A DNA stretch of 23,656 nt from Bacillota bacterium (GTDB lineage Bacteria; Bacillota; Clostridia; Lachnospirales; Lachnospiraceae). The notes beneath the pieces were generated by a model that was not told the DNA's origin, searched no databases, and worked only from the letters and a program-made list of their open reading frames with translations. Numbering within the stretch: the first letter of the stretch is position 1; each line of letters starts with the position of its first letter. The stretch spans positions 1-23,656 of the forward strand of contig JAEZRJ010000004.1 in NCBI GenBank assembly GCA_023412855.1, written 5' to 3'. Shown here piece after piece: positions 16,931 through 23,656 of this stretch. The position numbers and the translations under genes are program-made.

Positions 16931-18307
16931 ATGGACAGAGATATTACTCAGATAATGAAGATGCAGAGAACGTTTTACGAAACCGGAGTGACAAAGCAGC
17001 ACAAATTTCGTATGAGAGCGCTTGAAAGGCTTGAGAAAGCGCTTGAAGAATATGAAGAGGAGCTGAAACTGGCGCTGAAGACCGACTTGAACAAATCTCC
17101 TTCCGAAAGTTATATGGCGGAAATAGGATTGACCAAATCGGAGCTTTCCTATGTGAAAAGGCATCTTCGCCGGTGGATGGAGCCCCAGAAGGTTCCGACT
17201 CCTATTGCGCAGTTTCCGGCGGATAGCTTCACTCTTGCGGAACCTTACGGCGTTGTGCTCATTATGGCACCCTGGAACTATCCCGTGCTTCTCTGCCTGG
17301 AGCCCCTTATCGATGCGATAGCGGCGGGAAATTGCGTGGTGTTAAAGCCCTCTGCCTATGCTCCGGCGGTTTCGGCAGCCTTGAAAAAAATGCTTAAGAG
17401 CATATACCCGGAAAAATTCGTAGCTGTAGTAGAAGGAGGGAGAGAGGAAAACGCGGAGCTTTTAGAGCAGCGGTTCGATTATATTTTCTTTACCGGAGGA
17501 GTGGCGGTTGGAAGGACGGTTTTAGAGAAAGCAGCGAAACATCTGACTCCGGTTACTTTGGAGCTGGGAGGAAAAAGCCCATGTATCGTAGATAAGACGG
17601 CGAATGTGGAAATGGCGGCAAAAAGAATCGCCTTCGGGAAGATTCTGAATGCGGGACAGACTTGTGTGGCTCCCGATTACCTTTTGGTTCATAAGGATAT
17701 AAAGGAAGAGCTGTTAAAAGGTATCTGTGCTGAATGGGAGAAGATGCTTGGAGAGAAGCCCCTCGAAAATCCCGATTATCCGAAGATAATTAATCAGAAG
17801 CATTTTGAGCGTCTTCTGCATCTGACAGAGGGAGAAAAAATAATAACTGGCGGGACCTATAAAATGCAGACAAGGCAAATCAGCCCGACTATATTGGACG
17901 GGGTAACGCTGGACAGTGTTGTCATGAAAGAAGAAATTTTCGGCCCCATACTGCCGGTACTCGCATTTGAAACGAGGGATGAAATAAAGGAAATCGTGTT
18001 ATCCTTCGAGAAGCCCTTGGCATTTTATCTTTTTACTGAGGATAAGGACATGGAGCAATGGGCGCTTGGAACGTTTTCCTTCGGAGGCGGATGTATCAAC
18101 GATACGATGGTTCACCTGGCCTCCTCCCATCTTCCCTTCGGCGGGGTGGGATTCAGCGGTATGGGAAGCTATCATGGAAAGGTGGGATTTGAAACCTTCA
18201 GCCATAGAAAAAGTGTGCTGAAAAGCGGTTATCATCCGGACGTGCCGCTTCGTTACCATCCGTATTCCGACGTGAAGGATAAAGCAATACGGCTGTTTTT
18301 AAAGTGA
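16931..18307 (+). CDS. Aldehyde dehydrogenase, class 3 (fatty aldehyde/YwdH) type
   Basis: A 458-residue NAD(P)-dependent aldehyde dehydrogenase. Catalytic features are the Asn in MAPWNYPVLL, FTGGVAVGR for cofactor binding, general base Glu211 in LELGGKSPCIVD and nucleophile Cys245 in NAGQTCVAPDY; EIFGPILPV and PFGGVGFSGMGSYHG complete the family pattern. The length near 460 and the C-terminal HRKSVLKSG place it with the short class-3 group that lacks the long N-terminus of other ALDHs. The ATG at 16931 has GGGAG 5 nt upstream; an ATG at 16919 would add four residues but has a poor site. It oxidises an aldehyde to an acid; the substrate is not known, and a link with the upstream sugar operon is only positional. 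Confidence 0.9.
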   Translation: MDRDITQIMKMQRTFYETGVTKQHKFRMRALERLEKALEEYEEELKLALKTDLNKSPSESYMAEIGLTKSELSYVKRHLRRWMEPQKVPTPIAQFPADSFTLAEPYGVVLIMAPWNYPVLLCLEPLIDAIAAGNCVVLKPSAYAPAVSAALKKMLKSIYPEKFVAVVEGGREENAELLEQRFDYIFFTGGVAVGRTVLEKAAKHLTPVTLELGGKSPCIVDKTANVEMAAKRIAFGKILNAGQTCVAPDYLLVHKDIKEELLKGICAEWEKMLGEKPLENPDYPKIINQKHFERLLHLTEGEKIITGGTYKMQTRQISPTILDGVTLDSVVMKEEIFGPILPVLAFETRDEIKEIVLSFEKPLAFYLFTEDKDMEQWALGTFSFGGGCINDTMVHLASSHLPFGGVGFSGMGSYHGKVGFETFSHRKSVLKSGYHPDVPLRYHPYSDVKDKAIRLFLK

Positions 18308-18330
18308 GAATGTAATGAGATAATAAAAAT

Positions 18331-18346
18331 ATGACGATAATGTCAT
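18331..18346. promoter_or_regulatory. Short inverted repeat before the chemoreceptor gene
   Basis: ATGAC (18331-18335) and GTCAT (18342-18346) are separated by GATAAT. The site lies 36 nt before the start codon and could be an operator or overlap a -10, but this is speculative. Confidence 0.25.
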
Positions 18347-18381
18347 AGAGAATACTTGAGGGATGAAGGAGAGGTATACAT

Positions 18382-20169
18382 ATGAAGTTAAGGAATTTTA
18401 AAGTGAGAACGAAAATGCTCGCGTTGGGACTTATGGTAGTTGTTGCTATGACGGGCATATGCTTCGGCTTTCTTAGCAGTATAAGCCAAATAAACAAGGA
18501 ATCCATAGATCGGATGGAAGAGGTCATGGTGACGGATTATGACAATAAGATTAAAGAGCAGGTAGAAAATGCCATATCCATGCTGGAAGCGGTCTATGCT
18601 AAGTATGAAGCTGGTGAATATACGTTAGATGAGGCAAAGACTCTGGGTGCAGACCTTCTTAGAGAAATACGTTATGGAGAAAGCGGATATTTTTGGGCGG
18701 ATACCTATGAAGGCGATAACATCGTACTGTTAGGCAATGAGACCGAAGGAAAGAACCGAATGGAAGCCACGGATGCCAACGGCTTCCAGATGGTAAAAGA
18801 AATCATCCGTGTGGGGCAGGAACCGGAGGGTGGATATACCGATTATTATTTCCCGAGAGAGGGAGGGACGGAGGCATTTCCGAAACGCTCTTACAGTAAA
18901 GCTTTCGAACCCTTTGGCTGGGTAATCGGAACGGGAAATTATATCGATGAAATAAATGCGGCGCTGGAAAAGACACAGCAGGAGCAGATGGCTTTTGCTA
19001 CGGAAAGCCTTGCCAAGCTGTTTTCCATCACTGCCGTAATTCTTATTATTGTAGCTTTATTTACCTTTATCATAGCGTTGGAAATCATTAAAGCACTGAA
19101 AACAGCTCTGGCCTATAACGAGGTCTTGGGGGATGGAGACTTCACCGTCACTCTGCCGGACAGCTTCCTTTCGAGAAAGGATGATTTCGGCCTTCTGTCA
19201 AGGGTTATGGATAGGATGAAGAACAACCTGAAAGCGTTGATCGTTGAGATTCACGGCGATATCCATGTAATCAAGGAAATGACTGCCAATGTCAATGACA
19301 AGGTATTGGAGGTAAATCAGGAGATGGAGACAGTATCCGCCACGACTCAGGAGCTGGCGGCGAGCATGGAGGAGACTGCGGCCTCAGCACAGGAAATTTC
19401 CGCAATGTCGCAGGAAATAGAAGCCTCAGCGAAAAATATCGCTGGAAGGTCGGAGGATGGCGCGCAAAGAGTGGCTGATATCCGTATGAGAGCCGAGAAG
19501 GCCATGGAGGATACGAAGCAGGACCACGAGGCGGCAAGAAAAATGAACGGTCAAATGAAAGCGGAGCTTGGACAAGCTCTAGAGAATATAAAAGTGGTGG
19601 AGGAAATAAGCGTTCTAAGCGATTCCATCATGGGAATTACTTCACAGACGAATATGCTAGCCCTGAATGCGTCGATAGAAGCTGCAAGGGCAGGAGAAGC
19701 AGGAAAAGGATTTGCTGTGGTTGCAGAGCAGATCAGAGTACTGGCAGAGCAATCCAGACAAGCGGTGTCCAATATACAATCGATAACCGGACAGGTAAGG
19801 GAAGCGGTTTCGGATCTTTCGCTATATGCGAAGCAATTGCTGGATTTCGTATCTACGGATGTTTCGAAGAGCTATAACAGCTTTGAGGAAACGGCGCAGG
19901 CATACGAAGAGGACGCTAAATTCGTGGATGGTCTGGTGACCGAATTCAGTAAAGAAGCGTTACATCTATTGGATTCTATTACCGGTATTATGGAAGCGAT
20001 TGAAGAGGTAGGCAACGCATCCAGTGAAGGAGCCGAAGGAACTACAGATATTGCCGGAAGAGTCAGCTCAGTGGTAATACAGACCGAGCAGATGACAAAA
20101 GCGGTGCAGGAGGCTAATGACAAGGTACAGAAAGTAAACGGTGAAATCAGGAAATTCAAGACAGAGTAA
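18382..20169 (+). CDS. Methyl-accepting chemotaxis protein with single Cache sensor
   Basis: A 595-residue chemoreceptor: TM1 at about 12-33, a periplasm-side single Cache domain (sCache_2 type) at about 40-205 with REIRYGESGYFWADTYEGDN and GWVIGTGNYIDEINAAL, TM2 at about 213-236, HAMP to about 290, then the long coiled-coil signalling region. The kinase-contact hairpin tip reads GITSQTNMLALNASIEAARA from residue 418. It would signal through CheW/CheA to the flagellar motor. sCache_2 domains of known function often bind small organic acids, so an acid ligand is plausible but unproven. The ribosome binding site GGAGAGG precedes the ATG. A small gene follows 11 nt after the stop. Confidence 0.94.
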   Translation: MKLRNFKVRTKMLALGLMVVVAMTGICFGFLSSISQINKESIDRMEEVMVTDYDNKIKEQVENAISMLEAVYAKYEAGEYTLDEAKTLGADLLREIRYGESGYFWADTYEGDNIVLLGNETEGKNRMEATDANGFQMVKEIIRVGQEPEGGYTDYYFPREGGTEAFPKRSYSKAFEPFGWVIGTGNYIDEINAALEKTQQEQMAFATESLAKLFSITAVILIIVALFTFIIALEIIKALKTALAYNEVLGDGDFTVTLPDSFLSRKDDFGLLSRVMDRMKNNLKALIVEIHGDIHVIKEMTANVNDKVLEVNQEMETVSATTQELAASMEETAASAQEISAMSQEIEASAKNIAGRSEDGAQRVADIRMRAEKAMEDTKQDHEAARKMNGQMKAELGQALENIKVVEEISVLSDSIMGITSQTNMLALNASIEAARAGEAGKGFAVVAEQIRVLAEQSRQAVSNIQSITGQVREAVSDLSLYAKQLLDFVSTDVSKSYNSFEETAQAYEEDAKFVDGLVTEFSKEALHLLDSITGIMEAIEEVGNASSEGAEGTTDIAGRVSSVVIQTEQMTKAVQEANDKVQKVNGEIRKFKTE

Positions 20170-20180
20170 GAGGGTGAAGT

Positions 20181-20441
20181 ATGGGAAGAGATGAAGAACT
20201 CCGAATGACATATTCAGGATTGCTTATGAAGGATGGCGAGAAGATGGTACGCGTCAGTTTTGAGCGCGGTAAGGGTACCTATGCGGAAGGTATCGTACCG
20301 AGAGGGGTAATCGAAAAATCTTCCGGCTTTACAAAAGAGGAAGTTGACATGCTTGCCGACTATCTGAAGGATAATGCTACGGATATTATCAACAGGGCAA
20401 AGGGTGTCAATTTCCTGAACGATTGGATGGGCAAAAAATAG
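20181..20441 (+). CDS. Conserved-looking 86-residue protein, function unknown
   Basis: A small soluble protein starting MGRDEELRMTYSGLLMKDGE, with no signal peptide, membrane span or cysteine. The N-terminal half looks like beta strands (KMVRVSFERGKGTYAEGIVP) and the C-terminal half like helices (FTKEEVDMLADYLKDNATDI). GAGGGTGA precedes the ATG, and it lies 11 nt after the chemoreceptor stop, so the two are almost certainly one operon. I do not recognise the family. Co-expression suggests an accessory role with the receptor, but that is only context. Confidence 0.78.
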   Translation: MGRDEELRMTYSGLLMKDGEKMVRVSFERGKGTYAEGIVPRGVIEKSSGFTKEEVDMLADYLKDNATDIINRAKGVNFLNDWMGKK

Positions 20442-20445
20442 CCTC

Positions 20446-20496
20446 AAAAAAGAAACTCCGAATCCTGTATTTGCAGGTATTTGGAGTTTCTTTCGT
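20446..20496. terminator. Bidirectional terminator between convergent genes
   Basis: AAGAAACTCC (20450-20459) pairs with GGAGTTTCTT (20483-20492), and an inner CCTG/CAGG adds stability. A-rich sequence on the left and T-rich on the right let it serve both the small gene on plus and the chemoreceptor on minus. Confidence 0.9.
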
Positions 20497-20505
20497 CTAT
20501 TCCGT

Positions 20506-22614
20506 CTAATTTAAATTTTTATTGACATAATCACGAATGCTCATGTTATCTTCCGGCATGCGGCAGCCTATGGTGTATTTGCCGTCATGCTCGGAAACAC
20601 GAAGAACATGGCCGGTCAATTCACGTCCATCCTGTAATGGGAAATCAGGAACGGATACGGCAATCTTCAGACCTTTGATGTGAGCGACCTCACGGTCACT
20701 TGTGGAAAAAGCAAAGCCACCGGCACAAATATTTATGAGATGTCCGGAAAAGCTCCGGGCTGCATTTGCGGATTTTATGGTACACTTATTATTGACAGGC
20801 AGACGGGGGTACTTTCGGCGGTTTACGATATCGGGATTGGAACTGATGGTAAGGATAAAGCAATTGGAGTCCCTTCCCTTTGCGTGAGCGAGTTTTACTC
20901 CATTCCAATTATACAGAATGCCGTTCACCACTATTTTCAGGTGATAATTCTGAACCTTGGATTTGCCGGAAAGAATCTCCTGATTATTTATGTGCAGAGT
21001 GACTACCAGTTCATTCTCGCGCTGTTCCAATACTTCGCCTTTATATTCATGAGAAGTGCCGCTTCCGGCAGAATCAGACAGAACAATCTTCATTCCGGAC
21101 TTGATATCCTTAAGTCCCATGAAACCGCCGGTGCCCAGCTTCTCCATCAGGTCCCCCACAACTTTTTCAATAATTTCCACGTTGTTGGATGTTTCTTCGT
21201 ACTTGTTTAACATGGCGCGGGTAGTGGTATCCGCATTCGTTATGCTCTGAATCATAAGCTCCATAACGTCACAAATTTGCTGCATGTTATCCACCATGCT
21301 GCGATTGGAGCCTTCCACTTCTTTTATCGCGGAGTCGATCATCTGAATATTGTCGCCAAGCTGCATGGAATCGGAAGTAATACTGGATACACTCTGGTTG
21401 ACATGCTCCATTTTATCCTGTGTCGCATTGATCAGCTCAAGCGTTCTGGTGATAGACCATGTCATCTTGTCGGAAGTTTCCTCCAAATGCCCTAATGCGG
21501 ACAGGATGCGGCTGGAGGAATTCTGTGTACCCATACTTAAGTTTCTGATTTCATCCGCCACCACAGCAAATCCTTTGCCGGCTGCTCCGGCTCTGGCAGC
21601 CTCAATAGAAGCGTTTAAAGCCAGCAGATTGGTCTGGGAGGTAATGCCTTCAATGGTACCGGTCTCCTCTTTTACCATATTGAATTCCTTTTTGAATTCT
21701 TCCAATACGCTTTCTATTTCTTTGGAGAGCTCCGCCATAATATTGGTAGATTGTACCACACCGTTAAGCTCCTCGGAGCTGGAGCTGGAGTGGCCAATCG
21801 ATTCTTTCATCAGAAGAACCATCTGCTCGATCATTCCTGCTACATTTTGTACCTGAGTATTAATATCTGAGGTCATATCCATGGAGGACATGGTCTTTTC
21901 GTAAAGGGTGTTGTTATTGTGCGACAATTCCGTCATGCTATCGACAACGGAAACAGCGCCCTGATAATTTTCATCGGTTAATTCCCGTACTACGGTAACT
22001 CCGTCCACTACGGCGTTACTCGCACCCTTTACCTGCTCTACTGTGGTGGTTACGCGTTCCAGATTGCCCTTAACAGAATCCATCAAGGCACCGTCGGATT
22101 GAGTCATATGATTGATTGCCAGGACATAACCGAGATAACAAAGCAGGATACAGGCGAGCTGTATTTCATAGGATGTGAGGTCGCTGGGAGAAGTCATACC
22201 TGACAAGTAGTTCTTGATAATAACGATTATCATGACGATGACATTATAAAAGCCACAGCGCATCATAAAGTTTCTGTCTTTAAATAATATCAGCATACTT
22301 GTGAGGGGTAATATAAATACGAAGGAAATAATAGAAGTAGTGGTTAAAAGCACAAAAAGATAGAAAAAGCCATAACCGAAGGCTACTATATGCTTATAAG
22401 CAGAGGTTTCCATGCCTTTTAGCTTAAGTATAAGCAGCCCGAATAAAAAAGTAGACCAACCGATTGCCAGAAATGTCAGATAATATTGTACGGTACGAAG
22501 TCCCTTTATAACTTCGCCGGCGTAAGCCGCGGTGAGTACAAGACATAAAATCATCCAGATAATCATCGCTTGAAAATTCGCCTTTTTCTTGAACACTGAT
22601 GCATCATATTCCAT
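20506..22614 (-). CDS. Multi-TM chemoreceptor fused to YcgR/PilZ-like c-di-GMP module
   Basis: A 702-residue membrane protein. An N-terminal block of about six hydrophobic spans (residues about 15-165) replaces the usual periplasmic sensor. Next comes a methyl-accepting signalling region whose tip reads GITSQTNLLALNASIEAARA, then ADEIRNLS. From about 485 a YcgR-N-like beta domain begins (GLKDIKSGMKIVLSDSAG), followed by PilZ: the c-di-GMP motif RxxxR as R600-KYP-R604 in NRRKYPRLPV, and N628-ICAG-G633, where the consensus (D/N)xSxxG has Cys for Ser. The ATG at 22614 is preferred, with AAAGGA about 11 nt upstream; the ATG at 22626 directly abuts that site. It may let c-di-GMP tune chemotaxis signalling. 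It converges on the Cache-receptor operon. Confidence 0.9.
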   Translation of the reverse strand: MEYDASVFKKKANFQAMIIWMILCLVLTAAYAGEVIKGLRTVQYYLTFLAIGWSTFLFGLLILKLKGMETSAYKHIVAFGYGFFYLFVLLTTTSIISFVFILPLTSMLILFKDRNFMMRCGFYNVIVMIIVIIKNYLSGMTSPSDLTSYEIQLACILLCYLGYVLAINHMTQSDGALMDSVKGNLERVTTTVEQVKGASNAVVDGVTVVRELTDENYQGAVSVVDSMTELSHNNNTLYEKTMSSMDMTSDINTQVQNVAGMIEQMVLLMKESIGHSSSSSEELNGVVQSTNIMAELSKEIESVLEEFKKEFNMVKEETGTIEGITSQTNLLALNASIEAARAGAAGKGFAVVADEIRNLSMGTQNSSSRILSALGHLEETSDKMTWSITRTLELINATQDKMEHVNQSVSSITSDSMQLGDNIQMIDSAIKEVEGSNRSMVDNMQQICDVMELMIQSITNADTTTRAMLNKYEETSNNVEIIEKVVGDLMEKLGTGGFMGLKDIKSGMKIVLSDSAGSGTSHEYKGEVLEQRENELVVTLHINNQEILSGKSKVQNYHLKIVVNGILYNWNGVKLAHAKGRDSNCFILTISSNPDIVNRRKYPRLPVNNKCTIKSANAARSFSGHLINICAGGFAFSTSDREVAHIKGLKIAVSVPDFPLQDGRELTGHVLRVSEHDGKYTIGCRMPEDNMSIRDYVNKNLN

Positions 22615-22664
22615 CAGAGTCACCATCCTTTCTCTTTTGTATTAATAAAAATATAAGTATTATC

Positions 22665-22673
22665 ACTATACCA
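22665..22673 (-). promoter_or_regulatory. Possible extended -10 of the PilZ chemoreceptor gene
   Basis: On the minus strand TGGTATAGT fits an extended -10, about 50 nt before the start at 22614. No clear -35 is seen. Confidence 0.35.
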
Positions 22674-22713
22674 TAAATATTTATTTTACTCCATATCTTT
22701 CCAGCATTTTGTG

Positions 22714-22808
22714 GTTACTGTTCATACAGTAGCTTAACACTTGCTGTTAAGCCATATAAGAATGTGATGCAGAAATCATGCGTTACTGAGAACGGAGTGA
22801 ACAGTAAC
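22714..22808. repeat. Structured inverted-repeat element, 95 bp
   Basis: GTTACTGTTCA (22714-22724) and TGAACAGTAAC (22798-22808) are perfect reverse complements. Inside, GCTTAACA and TGTTAAGC form an 8-bp stem with a 5-nt loop (22732-22752). A second GTTACTG at 22782-22788 could compete for the same right arm. No ORF of note lies inside. It could be a small non-autonomous repeat or a structured leader; ATTTT occurs near both ends but not at equal distance. Confidence 0.65.
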
Positions 22809-22966
22809 ATTTTCTGAAATAATTTAAGATAGAGAGCATCAATCGCGAGGCGGGAAGAAGATATTCAGGCCATAGCTGAAGGTGTTCGGCAGTCATAGGA
22901 AGGCTATTTCTTGAATAGAATGATTTAACAAAGTTAACTTCGTTAACGAGGTAAAATGGGGAATAG
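22809..22966. other. Gene-free stretch before spmB
   Basis: No gene recognised. It holds two copies of GTTAAC separated by TTC (22934-22948) and, at 22956, an ATG with GAGG upstream that runs into a stop after six codons. That ATG is out of frame with spmB. It is the probable right border of the material separating spmA from spmB. Confidence 0.5.
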
Positions 22967-23011
22967 GCCATCTTAAACGCATTATCAAATATTTCAAATA
23001 TCATTATTCCG

Positions 23012-23500
23012 GTGGTAATATTTTATATCGTTGCCTATGGTATCATAAATAAGCAGAACGTTTACGAAGAATTTATCAAGGGAGCAAAGGACGGCTTTCA
23101 TACGGTAATAGACATTATGCCTACCCTGGTGGGTTTAATGGTGGCGGTAGGAGTTCTGCGCGCCTCCGGGTTCCTTGGTTTCATAGGAAAGCTTTTTAAG
23201 GGAGTGACGGACATGATCGGATTCCCCTCGGAGCTTGTTCCGCTGATTTTTATTAAGATGTTCTCTTCGTCGGCAGCTACCGGCTTAGTGCTTGATATTT
23301 TCAAGACCTACGGACCCGATTCCTACATCGGCATGATAACATCTATTATGATGAGCTGCACGGAGACCATTTTCTACACGATGTCGGTGTATTATATGGC
23401 AGCGAAGGTAACAAAAACGAGATATACCTTGTCCGGTGCGCTTATCAGTACTTTAGTGGGAGTGGTCCTCAGCGTTATATTGGCGGGGATGATGAGGTAA
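23012..23500 (+). CDS. spmB: Spore maturation protein B, 5' end displaced or broken
   Basis: The frame encodes a SpmB-family membrane protein, the partner of SpmA in spore core dehydration: MPTLVGLMVAVGVLRASGFL, GFPSELVPLIFIKMFSSSAA, YGPDSYIGMITSIMMSCTET and a final VILAGMMR are highly characteristic. The first canonical start in frame is GTG at 23012, without ribosome binding site, which would cut the first membrane span in half. Coding similarity continues upstream to about 22967 (ILNALSNISNIIIP), matching the usual SpmB N-terminus, but a TAG at 22964-22966 follows and no ATG, GTG or TTG lies between. Either the true start was lost through a rearrangement, or a one-base shift separates it from the ATG at 22956. 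Function may be impaired or the protein may begin at a rare start such as ATT. Confidence 0.85.
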   Translation: MVIFYIVAYGIINKQNVYEEFIKGAKDGFHTVIDIMPTLVGLMVAVGVLRASGFLGFIGKLFKGVTDMIGFPSELVPLIFIKMFSSSAATGLVLDIFKTYGPDSYIGMITSIMMSCTETIFYTMSVYYMAAKVTKTRYTLSGALISTLVGVVLSVILAGMMR

Positions 23501-23531
23501 ATGCATATAGAAGATTCGGAGAATTGCAAAT

Positions 23532-23570
23532 GGGGCTGTCGCACTAAGTAATTAGCGCGCAGCTCCTTTT
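23532..23570 (+). terminator. Terminator after spmB
   Basis: GGGGCTG plus CGC on the left pair with GCG plus CAGCTCC on the right (to 23566), with small bulges, followed by four T. The right arm shares GCGCAGCTC with the terminator at 551-587. Confidence 0.75.
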
Positions 23571-23576
23571 CCGTAC

Positions 23577-23615
23577 AAAAAACAACTGCCAGACCTCGAA
23601 AGAATCCAGCAGTTG
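23577..23615 (-). terminator. Minus-strand terminator of a gene beyond the right edge
   Basis: Read on minus, CAACTGC (23615-23609) pairs with GCAGTTG (23589-23583) and six T follow (23582-23577). This implies a minus-strand gene ending near 23640-23656; TAA triplets on minus occur at 23644-23646 and 23649-23651. Confidence 0.75.
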
Positions 23616-23656
23616 GTGTAAAATATAAGTATGCGAAAACCTATTACTTTACAAAA

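Noticed and set aside
7906..18307. A sulfoquinovose (sulfo-ED) pathway built from GH31, dehydratase and ALDH
   Set aside because: The GH31 motifs are of XylS and YicI alpha-xylosidase type, not sulfoquinovosidase, and no sulfogluconate lactonase, aldolase or sulfonate exporter is present.
22783..23004. 73-codon minus-strand ORF before spmB
   Set aside because: It runs through the inverted-repeat element and antisense to the spmB N-terminal codons, with no family resemblance.
1..23656. Integrase, transposase, phage, CRISPR, rRNA or tRNA features
   Set aside because: None found on either strand by reading the frames and repeats; the long gap between spmA and spmB therefore lacks an obvious mobile-element engine.

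Overview
The window looks like chromosome from a motile, spore-forming, anaerobic Firmicute, most likely Clostridia and probably Lachnospiraceae. The evidence is the sporulation genes spmA and spmB, AGGAGG-type ribosome binding sites, moderate GC with AT-rich spacers, a YesM/YesN-type two-component system next to a CUT1 sugar transporter, and chemoreceptors. The genus assignment is inference; no rRNA, tRNA, integrase, transposase or CRISPR array was seen.

Layout. (1) 1-534: 3' part of a 6-phospho-3-hexuloisomerase with its terminator. (2) 535-1003: a gene-poor stretch holding an 11-bp inverted repeat and one possible 53-codon small ORF. (3) 1013-1618: spmA. (4) 1961-15103: a co-directional sugar-utilisation block. 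It runs sensor kinase, response regulator, lipoprotein sugar-binding protein, two permeases, a XylS-like GH31 glycosidase, a zinc-dependent NAD dehydrogenase, a YicI-type alpha-xylosidase and an IlvD/Edd-family dehydratase, and closes with a perfect 13-bp terminator hairpin. (5) 15225-15650 (minus): relic of a DUF4179/DUF5643-type protein. (6) 15799-18307: a DUF2804 protein and a class-3-type aldehyde dehydrogenase. (7) 18382-20441: a Cache-domain chemoreceptor and an 86-residue protein of unknown function. (8) 20506-22614 (minus): a multi-TM chemoreceptor fused to a C-terminal YcgR/PilZ-like c-di-GMP module. (9) 22714-22808: a structured inverted-repeat element. (10) about 22967-23500: spmB lacking a normal start, then two terminators facing opposite ways.

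How the genes could work together. The kinase/regulator pair probably senses an external sugar and switches on the transporter. The transporter has no ATPase here and probably borrows a shared MsmX-type one. The two GH31 enzymes would release xylose or glucose from imported alpha-xylosides, such as xyloglucan-derived oligosaccharides. The dehydrogenase and the sugar-acid-type dehydratase suggest oxidative, non-phosphorylative handling of a released sugar, but no lactonase, aldolase or kinase is present, so the route is incomplete here.

The main observation is architectural. spmA and spmB are normally adjacent, but here about 21 kb of sugar and chemotaxis cargo lies between them. A ribosome binding site plus ATG still sits 11 nt after spmA, where spmB should begin, while the spmB body restarts near 22967 without an in-frame canonical start at its expected N-terminus. 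This looks like an insertion or rearrangement at the start codon of spmB.
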